Below are positions 55,191-64,000 of a stretch of DNA of 64,000 nucleotides, in pieces. Both the position numbers and the translations under genes were made by a program. Position 1 is the first letter of the stretch. Each line of letters begins with the position of its first letter. Source of the DNA: Bactrocera neohumeralis. Taxonomy: Eukaryota; Arthropoda; Insecta; Diptera; Tephritidae. A model generated the notes under the pieces. That model saw only the letters and a list, made by a program, of their open reading frames with translations. It ran no database searches and was not told the origin of the DNA. The stretch is from assembly GCF_024586455.1 (NCBI RefSeq), contig NW_026089623.1, positions 11,008,204 through 11,072,203 on the forward strand. Direction: 5' to 3'.

Positions 55191-56040
55191 GACACTTAGG
55201 TTCTGTTGTCTTAATTATGGTTTGGTTATGCATGTAAGAAATATACGATGGTTCAAATAATAATAGTATAGAAATATGCTTTGTAGAACATTTTCTTTCG
55301 CAAACATACAGACAAATGTGCAAAGGACATAATATAGTTGTATATGTATGACTGTTTCGAATTTTGCTTCTACACCGGTCAAATTTCCATACAAAAATCA
55401 ACTGAAATGCATGGATAAAATAAAGTAGACTATGAGGGCAATTAATTTTTAAAAATTTTATTGAAAATTAAATAAAAATGAAAATACATGTAAATTTATT
55501 TAAATTTATTAAAAATACTGAAATGAAAAATAAAAGGAAAATTCATTTTATTAGAAATATACATACATATATAAGCTTAATAAGAGAATATAATTTTAAT
55601 AAAACACGATTTTCAGAATTTGTCTACCACAGCCACAAATTCTTACACAACCTAATCAATCAAGATTAGGTCTTTTTCACCAGCTTTTTTCAAAGCCCAC
55701 GTGTACTACGTAATAAATACTAAATCTAACTACCAATAACTAATACTAAAACTACTACTACAAACTATTTACAACTTAATTCTACCCTGAAAGAAATAAG
55801 CAGAACATTACTAGTTATTGAAGAATCTGAAATTAAAAAGAGAGAAATGCGTTTTAGCTATTTTTGTTTGTTATAACTTTTAATATACATACGTGTAGGT
55901 GCTTGAGATAATCACCTTTATTTTGCTTGTTTATTTAATTTCACTGGCGACTTATTATATTTGCGATTTTTTTTTATCAGTTTATTGTGCGGTTTATTTA
56001 TTATTTGATTTTCTGTATTATAGCCGATTGTTGCAGTTTT
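55191..56040. other. AT-rich spacer
   Basis: No coding sequence supported on either strand. Confidence 0.5.
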
Positions 56041-56200
56041 ATTTTATTTTATTATTTTTTTTTATCTGCTTATTAAGGACAGCAACTCCATGCCTGGCTC
56101 AGGTATGGCCAGAATGAGTGCGCCTTTGAAAACATACCCTGTGGTTAGGGCTGTTAAATGAGCGGGATCTTGCGAGCGCACAGTGAATCGACTCTTGTTT
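56041..56200 (-). pseudogene. BEL integrase scrap (copy C)
   Basis: Minus strand reads SQDPAHLTALTTGYVFKGAL and LAIPEPGMELLSL, the same text as BEL copy D integrase (SQDPSDFTALTPGHFLKGAP). Isolated fragment. Confidence 0.75.
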
Positions 56201-56369
56201 ACAATTACACAATTTTTCACAATTAATTTGAAGCTTCTTACAGCTGATTCCCATAATCACCTATATGAGGAGCTCTTATGTAGATGCTTTTTTGAAAAAT
56301 GTGTAATTTGACAAGTAGTAGTGCGCCACCGCTTAAGTATTCGTTCAGGATTGTGTGTTTTTATTTTCC

Positions 56370-56952
56370 ATTATTGGCGAAAGCCATCCTGGGGGGCCGA
56401 AAAGTGTTATGTGCTTTTAATATATTGACTGTCAGAGGTAACTCTGACTTTGTTTTTTATATTAATTTGTGGAGTATTGGAAAATTGTGGCTCTAGTGGT
56501 AGTCGTATGACGTACCGGCCATTATTTGATCGTGTAGTTGTGGCTTTAGAGAAGTCTTCACAATACTGATCTTCAAGAGTTTTGTTAGTTATAGGGGGAA
56601 GTTTCCGTAACTTTTGAAATGTCCTTAATTGTGAATTAAGGTATTGACTTGACTTTTTCTCAACTTGAGTTGGTGTGGTAACTAGTTCTGTAAATAGTTC
56701 ACTTTGTGTTTCGTTGTGCAGCGTTTGAGCTTTTTGTGCCTTTGAGCAACATGGTGCCACATGGCAAGTTTTCGAATTTTGGATTTCGGGATTTGCTTTT
56801 GCAATTATGCCCGTGGTTCTTTGCGTATAAGCGCTTCTTTGAGATGAGATGGGGTATGTGCTTTTTAATACGCTTTTATTAGCTTCACTTGTATGTATGT
56901 ATGTTTGTAACTTTTTTAAGTGGTACTGAAACGTAGAATATTTGAGCGACAC
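56370..56952 (-). pseudogene. BEL RT start scrap within a 181-codon frame (copy C)
   Basis: The C-terminal half of the frame reads LRTFQKLRKLPPITNKTLED, then YCEDFSKATTTRSNNGRYVI, matching BEL text before RT (compare WTLEELPSETIG and CEQFF in copy B). Just after it, in another frame, FGPPGWLSPIM (about 56395) matches the post-RT region. The first about 80 residues are unrecognised. With 56041-56200 it forms a heavily deleted, colinear BEL copy on the minus strand. Confidence 0.65.
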
Positions 56953-57774
56953 TGTAGGAAGGCGACAGTAAGTTTAAGCAGCTCACCAAAAATATGCAAC
57001 ATCTATATAAAACTGGTTTTGGCGACATTTGAGAAGCATACATATGTATATACTGAAATATACGTGTGTATATCCTTAAAGAAAGTATACTTTATATAGA
57101 CATACTTATGTATATAAGTATAACCGCGCACCAGAAGAAATAATATCAAATAATGCAAAACATGTGACTTTTAGGTAATAAAAAAATTAATACTTATAAT
57201 AAAGTTTTTGTAGTAAAAAAAATTTAGATACTAGTATTCAAAATTCCTCCGAGAAGCAACTGCAATAGGAAACTCCTTTTTTTTAACTTTGGCTGTTACG
57301 TCGATGTGAGCTTTTTAAAAATTGTCACCGAATCTAATGACGGAGAATACGATTTAAGTTATATTCGTTTATATTTCACAATATTGGTAAATCTCATAGA
57401 AGAAAAAATAGATTCTTTCAATATAAAATAAGAATACATAAAAATTTTAAATACATTTTATATACTCTACCTGAAAAAATGGAAAATGAGACAACCCACC
57501 TACCTAGCTTACCTACTTTCGGGTCGACCACTTGAATTATAAGTGCTAGTCAAGAACAATACAAATGGATTAACCCAAGTTTGTACCGTTACCTTTTTGG
57601 TTCCCGCGGGATATCATAAATATCAGGAATATATTAGGTATACAATCAAACGAAAAAAAACAGTCGAAGTGTAAATATATTTACATAGATTTTCAAAAAG
57701 TCTGTGTGTCGTATCAAATATACTTGATTAAAATCTTTTCATTATAAACTTATAAATTAATTTTATTTAACGAA
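56953..57774. other. AT-rich spacer upstream of Helitron 2
   Basis: No gene. A Helitron 5' end could lie here but no clear TC start with the right context was identified. Confidence 0.4.
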
Positions 57775-57807
57775 TTGTTTATACAAAAAACAACAAATCT
57801 CAGTGAA

Positions 57808-58323
57808 AGAATGGAAAGATCGTCAGAACACTTAAGCGAATTAGAGAAAATAAAGGAGAAAAGAAGGCTCTATATGAGAAGTTATAGAGCCAAGCAGTCG
57901 AAGGAAGGCAGAGAGACTCGCATGAAGCAAGTGCGTCAGCATGCAGCAGAAAGCCGAGCCTCAGAACCAGAGGAAGTCAGAAAGGATCGTTTGTAGCAAA
58001 TGCGTCAGCATGCAGCGGAAAGCCGAGCCTCAGAATCAGAACAAGCCAGAGAGCCTCGTTTGATGCAAATGCAGAAACAAAACGAAAAGGTCCGAAGGTT
58101 ACGTAAAGCCAGTAATACGAGCTTTAGGCAGGCAATTAACTCGTTTTGCGATGCGATATGTGAAGTTTGTACTAAACGATGCTATAAACATAAAATTTTT
58201 ATGTGGATTGTAGATGCCAGAGAAAACACATATTTGCCTAATGAATTAAAACTAAAAATAATGTTGGTTGTTTGCAATCGTTGCAAAACCCATTTGAATT
58301 CAATGAAAAATATTCCACCATAA
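57808..58323 (+). pseudogene. Helitron 2 N-terminus with HAAESRASE repeats
   Basis: A Lys/Arg/Glu-rich start contains the unit RQHAAESRASE twice (DNA repeats at about 57935 and 58001) with a TAG at 57994-57996 between them. A Cys-rich part follows (CDAICEVCTKRCYKHKIF, VVCNRCKTHL). Such basic repeat-rich starts are common in Helitron proteins. Confidence 0.65.
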
Positions 58324-58351
58324 TGCTAGAATAGTTGTCATTACTTAATTT

Positions 58352-59344
58352 TTGGAAAATATTAATGTAACGCGACAGTTTTCAGTATCTAGGCAAAAGG
58401 TATATTATGCACTATATTGGTTGGTCGCTAACAATCCCCTTTATAAAGACGTCACTATCGATCAAAACGTCATAATGAATGAAGAGGATATTATTAGAAT
58501 AGAAAAAGCTCCACTAGAGGTTTTGAAGGAAATCAATGATGAACTTAACAATAACACTAGTGCTTACTCAAGAATATGTGATTTTTCGAGAATTGTGCGT
58601 GCTTCATGGCACCAAGGAAACGAGCTCATATTCACATCAGGATTTGCAGGTGTACAATGCTGTGCGATGGAATTGTCTAACATCCTAAGAGCCAGTATTC
58701 TTGCACCACAACAGTGGTTGACAAACACCCTCAACCTGAATATGATAACGGGTGACCAAATCTACTGCAATATAAGATTTCAAACGGAGCGAAATTTAAT
58801 GGCCTATCGTATTGAAGACGATGGATACCTACTGGTGCGAAATTTCCACGCAATAAAAGATGTTTTAGTCGCATTCGGCAAACGGTTTCAGATCACTTTT
58901 GCCGATGAACCAAGCATATATGGAAGCTTGAGCGACAAGAATAATGAAACAAACTTCGGACGCACCCTTGGTCAAGGGGTGGAAGAACTTTTCATGGAAC
59001 ATAGCGCCGGCATAATAATAACAGATGGACAATCATTCGGAGTGATGTACTATGATAACAAATATTACTTCACTAACTCACATTCTTGTGGTCAAAAGGG
59101 ATCTAGAGCAAAGGATAACAATGGAAAAGCCTGCATTATCGAATACGACAATTTAGACGAGTTTTTGAGGATTTGTAAACGTACAACAGACAGCAAAAAT
59201 GTGCAGTATACTCTTGATTACGTTGATGTTGTATATGAAACAGATGAGCCTGATGAGATAGAAATACAGCAGAGTATTGAGATAGTAACGGCAGCGTCTG
59301 AAATGATTACTTCTCAACATGAACTACCTAATCATAATAATTAA
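58352..59344 (+). pseudogene. Helitron 2 DUF6570 end and cysteine-peptidase-like domain
   Basis: A 330-codon open stretch. ALYWLVANNPLYKDVTID matches the end of DUF6570 in Helitron polyproteins; the start of that domain is missing. From about residue 95, FTSGFAGVQCCAMELSNILR (Cys candidate nucleophile) and, later, YYFTNSHSCGQKGSRAK (DSH/NSH-type His) resemble the C76/OTU-like peptidase region known in some Helitrons. YTLDYVDVVYE ends the domain. Role in the element is unknown; peptidase activity is inferred from motif order only. Confidence 0.6.
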
Positions 59345-59365
59345 TTAATTCCACTGCAGACATCT

Positions 59366-60980
59366 TTGATGGCGCCGATTGATGTAATGCAACCCAATGT
59401 GGAAGCTGAACTACAGGTTTCACGAAACCTTAACGAAATTACCCGCAAAACGAAAGACAACATCGTTAATATCGGACATGAACTGAAAGCAGAAGAATTT
59501 GCCTGGTACTTCTTCTTTCCTTACGGAAAAAACGGGTTCAAAGAAAAAAGGCCTGTAAATATTACAGCGTTAGACTACTTTCAGCTTAGAATTTTGGGAA
59601 GTGACACAAGATCTCAACGTAACGACTATCTATTTTATGCCTTATTCTTCTCTGAATATTATAGAATCAAAAGCACTACATCTGCATGCGGCTAAAAAAT
59701 TGTTAATCAAGAAGGAGCAATAGAAGATGTCCATATTTATGTAAAAAATTTAAGAGGTTCGGGAGCTTATTGGAGATCATCTCTGATTGAACTATTAGCT
59801 CAAATCAGATGTTTAGGACCTCCAGCATACTTTGTAACATTTAGCTCAAATGAGCTCAACTGGCTAGACCAACGAAAGGCTTTGCTAATAGCCAATGGTT
59901 GGGCTGATGTTGATCCCAGTACTCTCGATATTTATGAGACCCAAAGACTTATCGAGAAGTATCCAGTAATTTTGAGTCGACATTCCATGTTAAGAGTAAA
60001 TGCTCTAATGAAATTTATAAAAAACAATGATTATGTGTTTGGCGGAAAAGTGAAGGATCATTGGTGGCGCATTGAATTCCAGAATCGGGGCAGTCCTCAC
60101 CTTCATATGGCGATTTGGATGGAAAATCATCCCGAGTTTGACTCAGAAGAAGGGAAACTTCTTCTGGATCGTAATTGTTGCTGTAGAAACCCTGCAGAAG
60201 AAGAAGACCCAGAGCTTCATGAATTAGTTAAAAAATGTCAAATTCATCGGCATACACAAACTTGTTCAAAAAATAATACTTCTGTAAGATGCCGATTCAA
60301 CTTTCCACGCCAAAAATGTGACGAGACACGAATTGTGTCACATCCTTCAGATGATTTTCTTCGTAACGGAGGTAGAATTTGTTTACTTAAGCGTCGAAAG
60401 GAAGATGTTTGGGTAAATAATTACCACCCAGAGTTGCTAAGACTGTGGGCAGGCAACATGGATATTCACCCATGTGGATCAAACGAAGCGATAGCGTACT
60501 ATATAGTACCTATCGAAAGCAGAACCTGCAGGTATAGATTCTGGAATTGCGCAGGCAATACAGCAAATTCAACGCGAAGAAACTGATATTTCACGCAAAC
60601 TGTTCAGCATATGTATGCAGATTCTTCATGAACGACAAGTATCAGCTGCAGAATGTGCATATAGACTTTGTCATATCCCATTACGAGACAGTTCTCGAAG
60701 CTGCATTTTTCTGAACACAAGAAAGGCAGAACAGCGTTACAGAATATTGCAATTCAACAGAAACGGGCACGCAACTGGTTATTATAGTAATATCTTTGAA
60801 ATATATCAAAAACGTTCGTTACAATCTCCCGATTACGATTTTGCAAACATGAGCCCTACAGAGTTTGCAATGTTGTTTGAATCATTCTATCCGAAAAAAG
60901 TAACCGAACTGAGGAAAGTGTTGATCACGACGCGTATGAAGAATTTTTTAACACACGTCGTCCACTCATTACGCTATTAG
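59366..60980 (+). pseudogene. Helitron 2 Rep (HUH) domain
   Basis: 59366-59695 reads LKAEEFAWYFFFPYGKNGF, then a stop. 59882-60480 reads LSRHSMLRVNALMKFIKNN and RIEFQNRGSPHLHMAIWMEN with HLH as the HUH metal-binding motif. It continues CSKNNTSVRCRFNFPR and GSNEAIAYYI, where a frameshift hits the tyrosine motif; the Rep end (AECAYRLCHIPLRDSSRSC) continues in another frame. The enzyme would nick and join DNA during rolling-circle transposition. Dead by frame. Confidence 0.78.
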
Positions 60981-61275
60981 ATAAGAGCAAAATGGTTGTG
61001 AGAAAGGTTCCCGCAGTTGTTAGGGTGCCATATTTTATAGCAATATCAGATCCCGACAACTTTTTCTATAGCTTACTTCTTCAATATATGCCTTATCGTT
61101 TGGAAACTGAATTACTTGAAGGTTTCGATAATGCAAAAGAGGCGTTTTTACATCGAGAGAATCGTTTGAAGGAAATGAGCAGGTATATGCGCCAATTTCG
61201 AGAGCGTGACCAACAGCTTGAAAATGCATTCAATCAGATACATGCATTTGAAATTTTAGAACAGCCAGAGATTAT

Positions 61276-62157
61276 ATGAAAGTTATGAAAGTTGGTGCTC
61301 TTACTGGAGTTGCAGCACGGTTGGTCGGAGGTTCTACACTACACAGCCTGTTGAAACTACCAGTACAAAAAGATGGCGTCATCAATAACATGCCACTTCT
61401 TACAGGAAATTATTTAAGAGGGATGCGCCAGTTATGGCAAAACGTTGAGTTTCTGTTCATAGACGAAATTTCTATGGTGCCTTATGAAATGCTTTGCATG
61501 ATCGAATCTCGTTTGCGCCAACTAAAGAGACAGGACGCTTGTTTTGGAGGTATAAATGTCTTACTCTTTGGTGATTTAATGCAGTTACCACCTGTCCGAT
61601 GACATCAAGTATTTCAACAGCCAGAACATATGAAACCCGCTACACATTTGTGGCGACAATTCCGCCTGGTTGAACTCCAACAAAACATGCGTCAACAAGA
61701 AGATACGACATTTATAGATGTGCTTAATGCTTTAAGAGTTGGAAAGTTGACGTCGAAGCATCTTGAAGTTCTTCTTGAAAAAGTGTCAACAGATACCACT
61801 GAAGAATCCTCGATTGAGAAAGCTTTAAGGATTTACCCTACTAACGACCAAGTTGTTATACATAATAAAAAAGTTCTGAAGAGCTTTCAAGATAAAGGGA
61901 CTGTTGTTTATACGATTAAAGCACAAGACCAACTCATTGACGCTACACGAAATTTAGGTAATAAGGACTTAAATACTGTAATACCGAATGATATCAATAA
62001 AACAGGAGGTGGAGCAAAAGTGCTGTTAAGGTCGAATATTGACGTGTCAAAAGGTTTAGTGAATGGTAGTATGGGGTTTGTTACAGAAATTATCTGGCCA
62101 AATTTTCGCATGGACCAAGTATATGCAGAAGACATAAAGGGACTGTTATTTATATGA
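61276..62157 (+). pseudogene. Helitron 2 PIF1-like helicase without Walker A
   Basis: Begins KVGALTGVAARLVGGSTLHS, which in intact copies follows the P-loop; the GKT/S segment is absent. Walker B is FLFIDEISM and the next motif LLFGDLMQLPPV. A TGA at 61600-61602 follows PPVR. The rest (FRLVELQQNMRQQ, GSMGFVTEI) is open to 62157. ATP binding cannot work without the P-loop. Confidence 0.78.
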
Positions 62158-62360
62158 TGAAAGCACAAGACCAACTCATTGACGCTACACGAAATTTAGG
62201 TAATAAGGACTTAAATACTGTAATACCGAATGATATCAATAAAACAGGAGGTGGAGCAAAAGTGATGTTAAGTTCGAATATTGACGTGTCAAAAGGTTTA
62301 GTGAATGGTAATATGGGGTTTGTTACAGAAATTATCTGGCCAAATTTTCGCAGGGACTAA
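61897..62360 (+). repeat. 242-bp imperfect tandem duplication in the helicase
   Basis: Unit 1 (about 61897-62138) and unit 2 (about 62139-62360) share AAAGCACAAGACCAACTCAT at offset 242. A handful of differences, for example GTGCTG versus GTGATG and GGTAGTATG versus GGTAATATG. Confidence 0.88.
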
Positions 62361-62370
62361 GTATGTGCAG

Positions 62371-62647
62371 AAAACTAAAAAAACACGATTTTAAAGCATA
62401 TCAAACTAAAAAGTGAAAAATAATTCTTTGTATAAACTAACAATAATAATGAAGAAAAAATTCCTGCATTATTGTGAGAAAACCGTGGGGTGCTTTGTGA
62501 CATATTTTTCATATGTCGAGCATTCCACGCTATTTTCACAATAATGCAGGAATTTTTCCTTAATTATTATTGTTAGTTTATACAAAGAATTATTTTTCAC
62601 TTTTTAGTTTGATACGCTTTAAAAGCGTGTTTTTTAGTTTTTTTTTA
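62371..62647. mobile_element. Fold-back MITE, arms about 115 bp
   Basis: Left arm AAAACTAAAAAAACACG (62371) to about 62485, right arm inverted to 62647. Shared internal text includes GTGAAAAATAATTCTTTGTA and AATTCCTGCATTATTGTGA. Central spacer near 62490-62530. No coding. It marks the edge between Helitron 2 and errantivirus 2. Confidence 0.85.
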
Positions 62648-62847
62648 ACTATATTTAAATATTTGACATTACTTTTGTACTTATTCATTGCTCATATTCT
62701 CATATTCTCTCTTTCTTATTCTTATTTCGTTCTTTTGTAAATTCTTTATATAAATATACTAATAAAAATATAAAATTCGTGTTTGATTTATTAAATATCA
62801 TGACTCGCGCGAGTTCTCTGTCTGTGGTTGAGCTACTTGAGTTAACT
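62648..62847 (-). repeat. Truncated LTR of errantivirus 2
   Basis: Minus strand begins AGTTAACTCAAGTAGCTC at 62847, right after a purine tract (AGAAGGGTAGA). Only about 200 bp remain before the fold-back MITE. Confidence 0.6.
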
Positions 62848-62848
62848 T

Positions 62849-64000
62849 CTACCCTTCTAAATGTTGGCCGTCCTCAGGTTTCCTCAGGCTGTCAATAGCA
62901 ATTTTTAAGGAAGATGTGCGTCTCTTTGCATGTAATTTTTGGAGCACCTTCAAGATACAAAGTACAATAGCTATGATGAGGATAATAGCCACGCTTAACG
63001 TTGCAGGCCTTATTGTCAGCTTTTTATCTATGTCTCCAATGTATTGTAGATTCTTGATATTAAGTCTTTGTAGGTATGGTAGACTCAAAATTTCTTGATG
63101 ACCAGTGATATTCAAGAACGCCGATGTCACTGAGCCCGGTCGTCCAACAATATTTTTCATATTCCCATTTATTTCTACTTCTTCATCGAATGTCTCCAGA
63201 AATGTGCCATGGATGGTTTTTCTGGAACTGTTATCCATTTTTATAATGGCAGTCACATCATTTTAAATGATGATATCGTCGTCTATTACTTCCAACGGTT
63301 TTAGGTGGCTGGGATGGGTATTGCAATGCACCGTGCCACCGGAGTGTAGTTGTTGAGCATAAGGGTTAAAGGGTAATTTCTTGCAGAAAATCTTCTTGAA
63401 TGTATTGGTGTAATTTCCAATTGCCAGGATCTTATCGCCGCAATCTGCTACGTTATTGCCTTTGGGGGAATGTAGTATCGTGCCGTTGTGTTCGACAGGA
63501 AAAAGAGTTGTCTTTTTAGATCTGGGTTTAGGATATTTAATTACGAAATTTAGGAAATTACGATCTAGTATTATATTGACATATGCTACTTCCATTAAAT
63601 ATATTATTGTCATACCTGTAGAGTATTTATTTAACATTGCGAAATAATTGCATTTCCATCGATTAATGGGATGTAATCCGAGTGTGTATAATAATAAATA
63701 TAAAAATATAGTTTAGAATAGTAAGTGAATCTGCCAATTTCCGCGAAGGTACTATGAAATCTCTCTACCTGTTCATTTGACGTAGTTTATAATTTGAACG
63801 TTGAAACTATTTACCAGAAGCGATGTTATTGTCCCCGAAGATGGTTCATTATCGCAAAATAGAATTCATGTATGCGCATAGAAATTCATAAGTTGTAAAA
63901 CTTATGGTTCTATATCAAGTATAGTTCTCGACGCTATAGATTGTCTTGTGGCGAATTTCGAAAATTTATCGATACTAGTTAAGAAATATTTTTTATCTGT
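62849..64000 (-). pseudogene. env: Errantivirus 2 envelope, C-terminal part
   Basis: Frame 63637-63263, one in-frame stop, then 63256-62849. The membrane anchor TLSVAIILIIAIVLCILKVL lies near the end and is followed by a basic tail. FPVEHNGTILHSPKGNN and NAFLNIT-like glycosylation sites fit an insect Env ectodomain. 63638-64000 probably continues it towards the N-terminus with stops. A different family from the 8721 provirus by sequence. It runs off the window. Confidence 0.68.

Larger units (their letters stand above)
57775..62370 (+). mobile_element. Helitron 2 with DUF6570-, peptidase-, Rep- and helicase-like parts
   Basis: Order: basic repeat-containing N-terminus, DUF6570-like piece, cysteine-peptidase-like domain, Rep with HUH motif, PIF1-like helicase. 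The 3' end is cut by a tandem duplication and a fold-back MITE at 62371. Different family from Helitron 1, whose N-terminus lacks these domains. Confidence 0.8.

Noticed and set aside
55899..56117. 72-codon hydrophobic plus-strand frame
   Set aside because: Composed of T-rich codons and antisense to the BEL integrase scrap at 56041-56200.

Overview
This is nuclear DNA of an insect, most likely a higher fly and probably a tephritid fruit fly. The basis is the mixture of BEL/Pao, env-bearing gypsy (errantivirus), R1-, jockey- and LOA-like LINEs, an RTE-like LINE with a CFDP2-like endonuclease, PIF/Harbinger, Helitrons and MITEs, plus AT-rich non-coding DNA. The family assignments are from memory and were not searched. 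I see no confident host protein gene; almost everything readable is mobile DNA, most of it broken.

Layout. 1-2510: 3' part of a BEL element (integrase, then an unusual downstream zinc-knuckle ORF, then a candidate LTR/leader). 2511-4068: a near-identical duplication around a 100-N assembly gap. 3462-5351: BEL copy A. 5352-8349: two RTE-like LINE copies joined tail to tail. 8350-27410: BEL copy B, split by a complete errantivirus provirus (8721-23692: 449-bp LTRs, 4-bp CGTG target duplication, PBS, gag, protease, RNase H, integrase, env). The provirus itself holds a complete Harbinger transposon (9264-13176, with two MITEs inside) and a block in which an RTE LINE (14450-17096) abuts an hAT-like transposon (17097-20245); the provirus reverse transcriptase and the outer left end of the hAT-like element are both missing at that junction. 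27545-30787: the most complete RTE-like LINE copy. 30788-36866: a Helitron on the minus strand, cut up by other repeats. 38100-46075: two LOA/I-type LINE copies with RNase H. 46154-51212: repeats, a jockey-type LINE piece and R1 3' ends. 51212-55000: an R1-type LINE on the minus strand. 56050-56952: minus-strand BEL scraps. 57775-62370: a second Helitron (DUF6570-like, cysteine-peptidase-like, HUH Rep and PIF1-like helicase). 62371-62647: a fold-back MITE. 62648-64000: the 3' end of a second errantivirus, with env, on the minus strand.

The only gene that looks fully intact is the two-exon Harbinger transposase (391 residues). The LINE, LTR and Helitron genes carry stops, frameshifts, deletions or lost catalytic residues. 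The region reads as a heterochromatin-like TE graveyard, possibly a piRNA-cluster-like locus (inference). I did not find a convincing new host system. The most unusual items are the BEL 3' zinc-knuckle ORF, the intron-containing hAT-like transposase, a stop codon shared by three RTE copies, and the readable order of nested insertions.
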